A stretch of 15,274 nucleotides of DNA from Desulfuromonadales bacterium (GCA_030630015.1 DAOVNV010000024.1:1-15274), one strand, 5' to 3'. Counted from the stretch's first letter, positions 1 to 8,146 are shown. The notes: a model not told the origin generated them from the sequence alone. Numbers and translations: made by a program.

Positions 1-657
1 AAAGTCATCGACGGTTTCCTGCTCAATCAGGGGGTGGCCTATGCTGCGTGCCAGATTCTGGCGTGCGACGGCCAGTTGTCCCTGTACACGCAGCAAATTC
101 TGATTTGCTGTTGCCAGTTCCACGCTGACACGCAGCAGGTCGTTGCGGGCAATCAGACCCTGTTCGTAACGCAAGGTGTTGTCCTGTTTTTGCCTTTCAA
201 GTAGTTCGACGCTGGCCAGTTCCGTTTCAACAGTACGTCTGGTGCGGAGTAAATCGATAAATGCTTCCTTAACGGTAAAGACTGTGTCGGCAACTATGCT
301 GTGCAGGCGGTCTTTGGCGGCGGCTTGTGTAGAGGTGGCTTCGTGGAGGCGGAATCGATCTGAACCGCCATTGAACAGGTTATAACTGGCGCTGATTTTG
401 ACGCTGCTCAGATCACGACTGGCCAACAATGGGTCTTGATCGCCATACAGGTAGTTATAGCTTGCATCCAGGCGTGGGAAAAAAGGAGACCGGGCTACGC
501 CCGTGCGTGCGGTAGCGGCTTTCTCCAGTGCTATATACTGTTGAACTTCCGGGTTATGAAACAGTGCTTCACTGACAGCCTCATCCATATTCATTGCCAG
601 CGCAGGCGTTATAAACATGGACAGAAGCAGCAGGCTGGTAAACAACAAGCTTCTCAT
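1..657 (-). CDS. TolC-like outer membrane efflux channel (partial, C-terminus outside window)
   Basis: This is the outer-membrane exit duct of the tripartite efflux pump encoded just upstream. The reading frame is open from the ATG at 657 to the window edge, giving 219 residues where family members usually have about 420-480, so roughly the first half is visible. It starts with a clear signal peptide: basic MRS, a leucine-rich core, and a cleavage site after ALA at residue 21. The mature start NMDEAVSEALFHNPEVQQ is the typical opening of the outer membrane efflux protein family. Later stretches, such as the one around LASVELLERQKQ and the ARQNLARSIG region, look like the long periplasmic helices of TolC. 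The ATG overlaps the stop of the RND gene in an ATGA arrangement, so translation is probably coupled. The family call is firm; the substrate cannot be told. Confidence 0.88.
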   Translation of the reverse strand, partial: MRSLLFTSLLLLSMFITPALAMNMDEAVSEALFHNPEVQQYIALEKAATARTGVARSPFFPRLDASYNYLYGDQDPLLASRDLSSVKISASYNLFNGGSDRFRLHEATSTQAAAKDRLHSIVADTVFTVKEAFIDLLRTRRTVETELASVELLERQKQDNTLRYEQGLIARNDLLRVSVELATANQNLLRVQGQLAVARQNLARSIGHPLIEQETVDDF

Positions 658-3600
658 GAGGTTGCCTCTCCATCAATTTCAGATCTTTTTTCCATGCGGA
701 TGACGAAAATCAGGATGGCCGGAATCATGAACACAGTAAAAACAGTGGACACAGCCAGGCCACCCAGCAGAACACTTCCCAAGCCCTGGTACATTTCTGC
801 CCCGGCACCCGGCACCAGGACCAGGGGCAGCATTGCGAACAGACTTGTGGTTGCACTCATGTAGATCGGTCGTAGTCGACTGCGGGTTGATTCAAGTACC
901 GCATCCCGGTAGTTCATCCCCTCATGGTGAAAATTGTTCAGAGCCTGGTGAACGATCAGGATAGCGTTATTGACCACCACGCCGACCAGAATGACAAAGC
1001 CGAGCATCGTCAGAATGTCCATTGCCTGGTACACGTGTGCGCCGCTCAATGCACCCCATAAGCGCTGAGGCAGCGCACTACTGCTGGCACTGTCATTCAG
1101 GGCCAGGTAGACATTGATCAGCCGCAGCCCGAGAAAGCCTCCGGCGCTGGCCAGGGGGACAGTCAGCATGATGATGAACGGGTAGATGAAATTGCCGAAC
1201 ATGGACGACATCAGCAGGTAGGCGATCAGAGCCGCCAGAATGAAATTCCACTTCAAGACCTCGGCCGTTTCCAGCAGTTTATTCGCTGCGCCGCCAAGAC
1301 GCACATCCAGGCCCTCGAACAGTCCGGCCGAACGCAGCGGGGGAATGATTTGATTGTCGATCATTTCCATCGCCTCCTGAAGCGGCATTTCAACCGGCGG
1401 GGTCACTTGCAGAGTTACGGTCCGTTTACGTTCCAGATGGCGGATCTGGTCCATCCCGGTCGTTTCCTGCTTGCGGGCCAGACTGAAAACCTGGACGACC
1501 TTGCCCCGAGGTGTTGCCAGTGGTGCGTTGAACAAGTCTTCCGGTGTCTGGATGCTGCCGGCGGTTGATTTGACAACCAGGTCGATTTTCTTTTTACCTT
1601 CCTCCTTGTAGTCACCGATCTCGGCCCCGTCCATCAAAACATCCAGAGCGAGGCCAAAATCACGGGCAGTCAGATCGTTGGCTTTCAGACGATCGCGGTC
1701 GGGAACGAAGCGAACTTCCGGATAAGTCAATTCAATCGAAGGGACCGGGCGGACCTGGGCCCCGGGCATATTCTGGCTGAGCTGGCCGTACAGGGCTCCG
1801 GCGGCTGCGGCAATCTGGTTGAGATTGTCACCACTGACATCCACTTCGACGCTTCGTCCGGAACCGATGTCGTTCTGGAAGACCCCGGGCTGAAGACTGA
1901 CACCGTACATGCCCGGCAGGGAGTAGATCATGCGATTGAACAAGGGGAGAAGCTCCCGGGCGCGATCCCATTCTTCAGCCATTCCTCCAACGATCATGAA
2001 GCCTTCCTGACCCACGTAGAACATGTCTCTTATAGCAGGCAGGCCGTCTTTTTGGTGACCTATGTGAGGTTTAGCCATTTGAAAAAGGGTGCGGCCTATT
2101 TCGGTCCGTTCCGCAACGGAGAGCCCGGGCGGCGGCACCAGGATGCTGAGAACGAAGTTGCGGTTTCCCTGGGGCAGGTATTCTTGTTTGGGCATCAACA
2201 CAACGACCGTGGTGATCGCCAAGGCCCCGAGCAGGGAGACTGTTGCCAGGCGGGTTGCCCAACTGCGGGTCGCAAGCGTAACCAGGCTCATCAGAAAGTC
2301 TGATATCCGTTGACCGACACGTTCCAGGTGTTGGGTTGCCTGGAGTGGTTTGCGTTTGGCCGAGGACAGCAATTTGTTGGCAAACATCGGGATGACCGAA
2401 ACCGAGACCAGCAGACTCAGTGAAACCGCTGCAACCACGGCGATGGCGATGTCGCGGAACAGCTGTCCGGCTTCTTCCTGGATAAAGACAACCGGCAGGA
2501 AAACCGCCAAGGTGGTGACCGTGGAGGCCAGTACGGCGCCCCAGACTTCCCTGGTGCCGTCGTAGCAGGCGTCAAACGCGGATTTTCCCATTTTAAAATG
2601 CCGGTCAATGTTTTCAATGACCACGATAGCATTATCGACCAGCATGCCGACTGCAAATGCAATTCCGGCCATGCTGACCACGTTGAGATTGCGTCCCATC
2701 AGATCAAGCAGGATAAATGTGCCGATGATACTGATTGGGATCGCTATACCGACGACCAGGGTCGCCCGGATGGAACGCAGAAAAATCAGCAGGACCGTTG
2801 CTGCAAGCAGGCCGCCGAAGACAATGTTTTGCTTGATCAGGTCGATGGCGCTGCTGATGTAGAAACGCTCGTCGTAGACCCACTCGAAATGCAAACCGTT
2901 CGGATGCATTTTTTCGTCGTTCAACCGAATGATCGTCTCTTCGAGCTGGTCGGTCATCTCCAGAATATTAATGCCTGCTTCGGGTCTGACCCCCAGGGCA
3001 ATGCCATTGGTCCCGTTGTGCAGGACGATCCCTTCCTGTTTGGCAAAGCCGAATTGAACCTTCGCAATATCGCCGACTGTGATTCGACGTTGGCCACTCG
3101 ACTTCAGGACGACGCTACGGATGTCTTCGGGGGTTTTGAACTCCGCTGTGGTGCGGATTCGAAAATTGCGCCGGCCGACGCCCATGGTCCCTGCCGAGTA
3201 ATTGATGTTTTCACTGTTCAGGACGTTGATCAGGTTGGTGATTGTCAGCTGGTACGCAGCCAGTTTTTGCGGATCAACCACAACGTGCATTTCCGACGCG
3301 GTGCCCCCGCCGACAAACAGGTCGGAAACGCCTTTGACGCGTTCGAGATGCTGGCTGATTTCGTCCTCAAAATAGGTCAGATAGCTTTCGACCGGACGTT
3401 GATTATCTTTGGTGGTCTGGAGAATGATCCAGACTACGGGCGAAGCCGACGCCCCCGAGGCAGTGACGACCGGTTTGTCGACTCCGTCAGGGTAGGCTGG
3501 TACCTCGTTGAGCTTGTTGGAAACTCTAAGCAGGACATCATCAACATTCGTGCCGACCTTGAATTTGAGCGTGATCGAGCCCTGGCTGTTACGCGAGGTG

Positions 3601-3845
3601 CTCTCCATTTCCACCAGGTTTGGCAGACCCTTGAGTGTGTTCTCCTGTTCTTCGATTATCTCCCGTTCGATCTCGTAGGGAGTTGCTCCGCGCCAGACCG
3701 TGGTGACGGTAATCTCCGGTTCAACAACCGAGGGACTCAATTGATACGGAATCCGATTGAGGCTGATCAGACCAAACATCACGATCATGATGATGATGGA
3801 CAAAATAGTGACGGGGCGCAGAATGGAAGATTTGATCAGGTCCAT
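654..3845 (-). CDS. RND efflux pump, inner-membrane permease subunit (HAE/AcrB-like)
   Basis: This is the inner-membrane pump of a tripartite RND exporter, which uses proton flux to push substrates through the adaptor and TolC-like channel. At 1063 residues it has normal length for the hydrophobe/amphiphile efflux family. TM1 lies near residues 11-29. A large periplasmic loop is followed by TM2-6 (about 338-490), a second periplasmic loop, then TM8-12 (about 867-1050). TM4 carries GMLVDNAIVVIENI with D404 and N405. TM10 carries VVVNNAILIV with N959 and N960. AcrB has Asp-Asp and Lys at these places, so the relay differs, as in several other HAE subgroups. The TM9-TM10 segment is longer than in AcrB (about 910-943). 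The start lies 3 bp past the adaptor stop with no good ribosome site, which suggests coupling. Substrate is unknown. Confidence 0.95.
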   Translation of the reverse strand: MDLIKSSILRPVTILSIIIMIVMFGLISLNRIPYQLSPSVVEPEITVTTVWRGATPYEIEREIIEEQENTLKGLPNLVEMESTSRNSQGSITLKFKVGTNVDDVLLRVSNKLNEVPAYPDGVDKPVVTASGASASPVVWIILQTTKDNQRPVESYLTYFEDEISQHLERVKGVSDLFVGGGTASEMHVVVDPQKLAAYQLTITNLINVLNSENINYSAGTMGVGRRNFRIRTTAEFKTPEDIRSVVLKSSGQRRITVGDIAKVQFGFAKQEGIVLHNGTNGIALGVRPEAGINILEMTDQLEETIIRLNDEKMHPNGLHFEWVYDERFYISSAIDLIKQNIVFGGLLAATVLLIFLRSIRATLVVGIAIPISIIGTFILLDLMGRNLNVVSMAGIAFAVGMLVDNAIVVIENIDRHFKMGKSAFDACYDGTREVWGAVLASTVTTLAVFLPVVFIQEEAGQLFRDIAIAVVAAVSLSLLVSVSVIPMFANKLLSSAKRKPLQATQHLERVGQRISDFLMSLVTLATRSWATRLATVSLLGALAITTVVVLMPKQEYLPQGNRNFVLSILVPPPGLSVAERTEIGRTLFQMAKPHIGHQKDGLPAIRDMFYVGQEGFMIVGGMAEEWDRARELLPLFNRMIYSLPGMYGVSLQPGVFQNDIGSGRSVEVDVSGDNLNQIAAAAGALYGQLSQNMPGAQVRPVPSIELTYPEVRFVPDRDRLKANDLTARDFGLALDVLMDGAEIGDYKEEGKKKIDLVVKSTAGSIQTPEDLFNAPLATPRGKVVQVFSLARKQETTGMDQIRHLERKRTVTLQVTPPVEMPLQEAMEMIDNQIIPPLRSAGLFEGLDVRLGGAANKLLETAEVLKWNFILAALIAYLLMSSMFGNFIYPFIIMLTVPLASAGGFLGLRLINVYLALNDSASSSALPQRLWGALSGAHVYQAMDILTMLGFVILVGVVVNNAILIVHQALNNFHHEGMNYRDAVLESTRSRLRPIYMSATTSLFAMLPLVLVPGAGAEMYQGLGSVLLGGLAVSTVFTVFMIPAILIFVIRMEKRSEIDGEATS

Positions 3846-3848
3846 GGT

Positions 3849-4922
3849 TTATTGTCCGGTCCGGACGGGCTGTCCGTTGCGAATTCTGGCGTTACCCTTG
3901 ACGATGACCTGCTGACCTGATTTAAGACCTGGGCCTGAAACTGCAGTCAGCATGCCTGAGTGACCATCGATTTGTACGGGGATCATATTGGCCAGGCCTT
4001 CATTAATGGTGAAGACCACATTCTGTCCGAAACTGTTGATCACCGCATCCCTCGGGACCAGCAAGCCTTCTTTTGGTAGAGCGATTGGTAAAGAGATGCG
4101 GGCCTCCATGCCTTCGATGAGCCACGTGGCATCCTCTATTTTGAACTTGGCGTTGAAAGTGCGGGTTGCAATGTCCCCTTTCGGGATAACCGTCACAAAG
4201 CGAGCCCTTAACGGCTTGTCAGCCACAGTCAGTTCGACGGTTTTGTCGGGGTCAAGGAATTCGATCATGTCGGCGGGAATATCCACGAGAACTTCCAGGT
4301 TCCGGTTGTCTGCCACCGTTGCAATCGTGCCGCCAGTATCGACCCATTCACCTTCGACGACCGGGATTTGAATAATGATCCCGTCAAAGGGTACGCGGAT
4401 GGTTTTTTTCGCCTGTTCCAGAAGGAGGTGGTCCAGCTTGGAGGAAAGGATTGTTGCCAGCTTTTCCAGGCGATCGACACGAGTGTGATACGCCTCGTAT
4501 TCGGTAGTGGCAATTGCGTCCTGCTGGTGCAGGGTTGCTATCCGGGAGAAGTCCCGTCGGGCTTGTTCCAGATCGATCTCATTCTGTTCAAGTGTGGCAC
4601 GGGTTCCTGCGACGTCGGTTTGTAGCAGGGCGTCATCCAGCCAAACCAGGCGATCACCCCGGTTGACGGTCTGGCCATCATCCCGAAAGACACGACCGAC
4701 CTTGCCGCTGACTTCGGCAGCAACCTGGGCTGTCCGTGCGAAATAGACAGTGCCGATGAACGAGGCTACGGGCTCAGCCATACCGGTAATGACCTCCGAA
4801 GTTGCCACCAGCATGGGCGGCGGTCCTCCGGCGGGTTTTTGGGCCTTATCCTCTGCCAGAGCCAGGGGGGTTACGAGCAGCATGACCAGGCTGATAAGTA
4901 ACAGTTTAGATGGTTTGTTCAT
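3849..4922 (-). CDS. Periplasmic adaptor (membrane fusion protein) of RND pump
   Basis: This periplasmic adaptor bridges the RND pump and the outer-membrane channel. I prefer the ATG at 4922 (357 residues) to the ATG two codons upstream at 4928, because a GGGAG sits about 8 bases before 4922 but only 2 bases before 4928. A signal peptide ends at ALA23; there is no lipobox cysteine, so it is not a lipoprotein. Two lipoyl half-motifs (about residues 66-98 with VSGKVGRVFRDDGQTVNRGD, and 175-207 with VPFDGIIIQIPVVEGEWVDTGG) flank an alpha-helical hairpin (about 101-170). A beta-barrel and a membrane-proximal domain follow. It overlaps the TetR gene end by 17 bp and ends 3 bp before the pump gene. 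The family assignment is solid. Confidence 0.93.
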   Translation of the reverse strand: MNKPSKLLLISLVMLLVTPLALAEDKAQKPAGGPPPMLVATSEVITGMAEPVASFIGTVYFARTAQVAAEVSGKVGRVFRDDGQTVNRGDRLVWLDDALLQTDVAGTRATLEQNEIDLEQARRDFSRIATLHQQDAIATTEYEAYHTRVDRLEKLATILSSKLDHLLLEQAKKTIRVPFDGIIIQIPVVEGEWVDTGGTIATVADNRNLEVLVDIPADMIEFLDPDKTVELTVADKPLRARFVTVIPKGDIATRTFNAKFKIEDATWLIEGMEARISLPIALPKEGLLVPRDAVINSFGQNVVFTINEGLANMIPVQIDGHSGMLTAVSGPGLKSGQQVIVKGNARIRNGQPVRTGQ

Positions 4923-5559
4923 GATCATTGCTCCCGATCCCCCGCAGGGAAAATTCCGTAATATGCTTGATGATTATTTCAATGAAGTCGTTTTCGTCTT
5001 CAGGTGCGGTCTGCGTCCGGATACCCTCCCGCATGTAAATAAAATGCAGAACTTGGCCGGTAATGCTGCTTGCGCAGAAAGCCGCGTGATGCTCGCTGAG
5101 CTGGGGAAGTGCCAGTAGGATGGCTTCGCGCAGGCATTTGCTGATCGGCAGTGCCAGTTCAGACGCGACCAGGTCGGTTGCGACAGCATCTGGGCTCATT
5201 TCCTGGTAGATCATAGCGAGGAGGCGCTTTTGATCGATCGGATCCAGAATGTCATCGAAAAAACTACGTACATAGGCATCGATGATTTTTGCCAGATCAG
5301 GAGGTGCGGATGAATTGTGGATGACCTGGTTGATACGGTCCGTTTTGTGACGGACGATATCGCGGAAGCGGCGCTGCAGTACAGCACGGTACAGGTTGTT
5401 CTTGCCGCCGAAGTGGTAATTGATCGCAGCAACATTCACTGCGGCTTGGTCAGTGATTTCCCTGATGCGTACGCGCTCATATCCCTTGGAAAGGAAGAGC
5501 TGTTCCGCAACATTCAGAAGAATGGCTTTTGTGTCTTTTTGACTGTTTATTCCGGGCAT
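4906..5559 (-). CDS. TetR/AcrR-family transcriptional repressor of the efflux operon
   Basis: This is a TetR-type ligand-responsive repressor, first gene of the efflux operon. The frame can be read back to 5772, but the ATG at 5559 is preferred. It gives 217 residues, the usual length, it has a GAGG about 5 bases upstream, and it starts MPGINSQKDTKAILLNVAEQ as family members do. The extra upstream 71 codons are low-complexity and cross the promoter. The N-terminal DNA-binding domain covers residues 8-60, with the helix-turn-helix near 33-51 (ITDQAAVNVAAINYHFGGK). The remainder is a helical ligand/dimer domain; a DUF1956-like C-terminal type is possible but not certain. The gene sits directly behind an imperfect palindrome over its own promoter, pointing to autorepression and, through it, control of the pump genes. 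Confidence 0.9.
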   Translation of the reverse strand: MPGINSQKDTKAILLNVAEQLFLSKGYERVRIREITDQAAVNVAAINYHFGGKNNLYRAVLQRRFRDIVRHKTDRINQVIHNSSAPPDLAKIIDAYVRSFFDDILDPIDQKRLLAMIYQEMSPDAVATDLVASELALPISKCLREAILLALPQLSEHHAAFCASSITGQVLHFIYMREGIRTQTAPEDENDFIEIIIKHITEFSLRGIGSNDHEQTI

Positions 5560-5572
5560 AATCCCCTCATGT

Positions 5573-5599
5573 TCAAGCACTGTTTTAAACATTGTTTGA
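5573..5599. promoter_or_regulatory. Candidate TetR operator (27-bp near-palindrome)
   Basis: A 27-bp inverted repeat with a perfect TGTTTtAAACA core pairs at 11 of 13 positions around base 5586. It lies 14 bp before the chosen TetR start and covers the -10 element and much of the spacer of the promoter below. TetR-family operators commonly look and sit like this. Binding by the adjacent TetR is inferred. Confidence 0.65.
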
Positions 5600-5610
5600 G
5601 GGCGTGTCAA
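5582..5610 (-). promoter_or_regulatory. Candidate sigma-70 promoter for the TetR-efflux operon
   Basis: On the minus strand a perfect TTGACA (5610-5605) is followed after 17 bp by TAAAAC (5587-5582, 4 of 6 matches to TATAAT). Transcription would start near 5575 and give a leader of about 15 nt before the ATG at 5559. The palindrome overlaps the -10. Confidence 0.6.
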
Positions 5611-5707
5611 CAAAGAAAAACAGGTTGTTTGAGTGCTGAGTTCCCGCTGTTGCCGAAGACTATGGTGGACTGACTGGGTGTTGGACGATGAGGGAGGAGA
5701 AGCAAGA

Positions 5708-5738
5708 GGGCGGACACTTGGAGTGTGCCCGCCCTTTT
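5708..5738 (-). terminator. Candidate terminator downstream of the prmA-rsmE-zinc ribbon operon
   Basis: A GC-rich hairpin pairs GGGCGG and ACAC (5708-5717) with GTGT and CCGCCC (5723-5734), with a two-base bulge and a short loop. A TTTT run follows on the plus strand and an A-run precedes it. Read on the minus strand it closes the operon ending at 5821, though the T-tract there is poor (TCTTGC). The rest of 5611-5820 shows no gene. Confidence 0.5.
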
Positions 5739-5820
5739 GCAGTGTTTTCGAAAAAGTTGTTGAACTGTTCAAGGGCCGGTTTCAAATGCATCCGTCCGGC
5801 TCAGATCTTCTGACAGACTG

Positions 5821-6222
5821 CTAAAATTCGAACCCGGAGTCCTTGTCGTCTTTGTTCTGGTCCGGGTTCTCCCCGGCCGGCACGGTTTCGCTATCGATGC
5901 CGAAAGGCTGCTGTATGTTTAAATCGTCCTGATCTGCTCCGAGGTCGATGCTGGCGCTGTCTGCTGCGGTCTCGTCCGAGGTGAAGGTGTCTTGTTCTTC
6001 CTCGTCCAGAAAATCGAACCCGAAGTCGGTGCCGTTGTCTTCCACTGCTGCGGGTGCGGTCTCATCTGCTGCAGCTGATTCCAGAAACTGGCTCGCCGGT
6101 TGGTCCGGGGAGAAAAAGCCCCGCAGATTGAATTTTGCCTTGTGGTCATTCAGATCCTGGCCGCATTTTTTACAACTGTCCGGATGATCAAAACTGTGGT
6201 ATCCGCATTTCGGGCATTTCAT
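5821..6222 (-). CDS. Small zinc-ribbon protein with acidic low-complexity tail (unknown function)
   Basis: This is a 133-residue protein of unknown function. The ATG at 6222 is chosen because AAGGAG lies a few bases upstream and the protein then begins directly with a zinc-ribbon knuckle pair: C3-P-K-C6 and C17-K-K-C20 (MKCPKCGY and CKKCGQDL). An extension to 6354 would only add out-of-family sequence inside rsmE. After residue 30 the chain is rich in Asp, Glu, Ala and Ser, with repeated aromatic-acidic patches (FGFDFLDEEE near 67-76 and GFEF at the C-terminus), and looks disordered. There is no membrane segment. Its start overlaps the rsmE stop by 4 bp (ATGA), so it is co-translated with prmA and rsmE. 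A role near the ribosome or RNA is only a guess from context. Confidence 0.8.
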   Translation of the reverse strand: MKCPKCGYHSFDHPDSCKKCGQDLNDHKAKFNLRGFFSPDQPASQFLESAAADETAPAAVEDNGTDFGFDFLDEEEQDTFTSDETAADSASIDLGADQDDLNIQQPFGIDSETVPAGENPDQNKDDKDSGFEF

Positions 6223-6989
6223 GGCATCTCCTTGCTTGCCTGGGGGGTACGGTGTAAATCCCCATAAAGATACTGCAAAATGCTGACTGTTGCCAACCCT
6301 GCAGTTTCCGTGCGCAGAATTCGCGGCCCCAGGTGGACTGGCTGGTAGCCGCAATTTTCTATTTGTGCAATCTCATCCGCTGCAAAGCCGCCTTCGGGAC
6401 CGACCAGAAGTGTGACTCCCACAGGCCGCTGTGGCGGCAGCGCACTGGCCAGCGGCAGGGCTCCAGCTTCCCAGAGAACCAGGCGCAAATTTTCCGGTCT
6501 CGACTGCAGTGCCCGGGTCAGGGGCTCTACCTGTTCGAGTTGCGGCAACACGCTGCGACGGCTCTGCCGGGCCGCTTCGCTGATAATTCTGTTCCAACGC
6601 TGATAGCGTTTGGACAGGCGCAGTGGATCAGGCTGGGGGACGGAACGTCTGGTCAGAACCGGTTGAAATGAGGTCACGCCGAGTTCCGTTCCCTTTTGCA
6701 GGATCAGATCCAGTTTGTCGCCCTTAGGGAGTGCCTGCAGCAAGTGAACCGGCAGGGCCGTTTCGGTTTCCTGCCAGCGCTCCAGCACCAGGGCTCGTGC
6801 ATTGTCCCGCGCAATTGTCTCCAGTTGGACCCGGCAGCACAGCCCGGTGCCGTCGAGAAGGATCGCCTGATCCCCCTCTTTCAGGCGCAAGACCTGTTTA
6901 AGATGGTGCAAGGGCTCGTCAGTGACGAAGACAATCTCGTCTCCAAGGCTGTTTTGCGGGAGAAAAAAACGGGGAATTTCAGCCATCAT
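6219..6989 (-). CDS. rsmE: 16S rRNA m3U1498 methyltransferase RsmE
   Basis: RsmE makes N3-methyluridine at position 1498 of 16S rRNA in the small-subunit decoding centre, using S-adenosylmethionine. The 256-residue length is typical. The N-terminal PUA-like part begins PRFFLP and includes HHLKQVLRLKEGD (28-40). The SPOUT catalytic domain shows family motifs in order: LPKGDKLDLILQKGTELGV (87-105), RWNRIISEAARQSRR (131-145), LLVGPEGGFAADE (194-206) and LGPRILRTETAGLATVSIL (220-238), the last forming the trefoil-knot cofactor site. The gene starts 11 bp inside the end of prmA with no clear ribosome site; MM at the start leaves 6989 or 6986 possible. The prmA-rsmE pairing is a well-known arrangement and supports both calls. 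Confidence 0.95.
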   Translation of the reverse strand: MMAEIPRFFLPQNSLGDEIVFVTDEPLHHLKQVLRLKEGDQAILLDGTGLCCRVQLETIARDNARALVLERWQETETALPVHLLQALPKGDKLDLILQKGTELGVTSFQPVLTRRSVPQPDPLRLSKRYQRWNRIISEAARQSRRSVLPQLEQVEPLTRALQSRPENLRLVLWEAGALPLASALPPQRPVGVTLLVGPEGGFAADEIAQIENCGYQPVHLGPRILRTETAGLATVSILQYLYGDLHRTPQASKEMP

Positions 6990-7902
6990 AACGATATGTC
7001 AGGCAGGACCATCCATCGCGACGGTCAGTTTTTGTCAAGGTCACCGGAAAGGCTTTGAAGGCTCCAATGACTTCGGCTTCCTGCTCATTGAGTATACCGG
7101 AAAGAGCAAGATGCCCTCCAGGTTGCAGGTGTGCAACCAATGATGCCCCGAGACGGATATTTTCTTTTGCCAGAATATTGGCCAGAACCAGGTCGAAGCG
7201 GCCCGGAATTTCGTCAAGTGGAGCTTCGGTGACGGTAATTCGGTCGTCAAGGCTGTTCTGGAGAATGTTTTCGGTGGCGACCAGGCGGGCTTCAGGGTCA
7301 ATGTCGCAAGCGAGAACATGGTTTGCGCCGAGAGCCGCAGCTGCCAAGGCAAGAATGCCGGATCCGGTTCCGACATCGAGAACCGCCTCAGGAGATACTG
7401 GGCCTTCCGCAAGGCGGGCAAGCATATCAAGACAGAGACCGGTCGTAGCATGCGTACCGGTGCCGAAGGCACGGCCGGGGTCGAGAGTCAGAACGACTTG
7501 CTGGCCGGTCGGAGTCCAGTCCGACCAGGAAGGACGGATGACCAGTTTTTGCCCTACCAGAAAGGGCGGGAAGTGCTGCTGCCAGTTCGTGTCCCAGTCT
7601 TCAGTTGCCAGCCTTATGCACTCCGGCAGCGCTGGAACCAGAGCGGGGAAGAAAGCGGACATTTCCACCAGGCGCTCGCGGATACTATCCTGTAAGTTAC
7701 CAACGTCTGATGTGTCGGGGAAATAGGCGCGCACCACAATTTCTCCGTCCGGGAGATCGACATCTTTCGGCACATCAAACGTGTCGAGAGCCTGTTCGAT
7801 AATGTTGATGCCGCTACAACCAAGTTCGAAGAGGGTCTGTCCGAGCAGTTCCGCCGCACTTGACGGAACCCGGATCCTCATTTCCAGCCAGTAATCTTGC
7901 AT
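6979..7902 (-). CDS. prmA: Ribosomal protein L11 methyltransferase PrmA
   Basis: PrmA trimethylates ribosomal protein L11 in the cytoplasm using S-adenosylmethionine. The 307-residue protein has the expected two-part layout: an N-terminal L11-binding domain (about 1-90, beginning YWLEMRIRVPSSAAELL) and a Rossmann methyltransferase domain. Key motifs are LDPGRAFGTGTHATT (140-154), the glycine-rich cofactor loop VLDVGTGSGILALAAA (174-189), the acidic D200-I-D202 at the end of strand 2, and LVLANILAK (238-246), which matches the family N-I-L active-site segment. The ATG at 7902 gives the normal family start; the ribosome site is weak. It is the first gene of the prmA-rsmE-zinc ribbon operon. Confidence 0.95.
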   Translation of the reverse strand: MQDYWLEMRIRVPSSAAELLGQTLFELGCSGINIIEQALDTFDVPKDVDLPDGEIVVRAYFPDTSDVGNLQDSIRERLVEMSAFFPALVPALPECIRLATEDWDTNWQQHFPPFLVGQKLVIRPSWSDWTPTGQQVVLTLDPGRAFGTGTHATTGLCLDMLARLAEGPVSPEAVLDVGTGSGILALAAAALGANHVLACDIDPEARLVATENILQNSLDDRITVTEAPLDEIPGRFDLVLANILAKENIRLGASLVAHLQPGGHLALSGILNEQEAEVIGAFKAFPVTLTKTDRRDGWSCLTYRYDG

Positions 7903-7970
7903 GGGGCCTGTTTATCGGAGTTCCTTGTCAATTGCAATAGAAAATCTTGACGAAATGACTCCATTTAACG

Positions 7971-7998
7971 ATAATACCCATTCTTAATGAGGGGATAA
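7971..7998 (-). promoter_or_regulatory. Candidate promoter for prmA operon
   Basis: On the minus strand TTATCC (7998-7993) and TATTAT (7976-7971, 5 of 6) are 16 bp apart, giving a start near 7964 and a leader of about 60 nt before prmA. The -35 match is weak (3 of 6). It shares the 244-bp gap 7903-8146 with the divergent PEP-synthase-regulator promoter. Confidence 0.4.
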
Positions 7999-8092
7999 CT
8001 TATCTGGTATTTTGTCTGTGCTTTCAGCTTTTCCGGCGCTCTGCCAGAGGAGTTTCACCCGGAATACAGATGTTTTAGTGCCGTGGATGTGG

Positions 8093-8120
8093 TTGCTTTT
8101 TCATTAGAGTCTGTTAGAAT
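8093..8120 (+). promoter_or_regulatory. Candidate promoter for the PEP synthase/PPDK regulator gene
   Basis: TTGCTT (8093-8098) and TAGAAT (8115-8120, 5 of 6) are 16 bp apart. The predicted start near 8127 leaves a leader of about 20 nt with the GAGG ribosome site directly before the gene. Confidence 0.45.
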
Positions 8121-8146
8121 TCCGTGGTGATTTGACGAGGATGAGC

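Noticed and set aside
2598..3920. A 440-codon open frame on the plus strand, antisense to the RND and adaptor genes
   Set aside because: It mirrors the codon bias of the pump gene on the other strand, its translation has no recognisable domain, and no ribosome site or promoter accompanies it.
5560..5772. N-terminal extension of the TetR gene by 71 codons
   Set aside because: It runs through the promoter and palindrome, adds low-complexity sequence unlike the family and has a poorer ribosome site than 5559.
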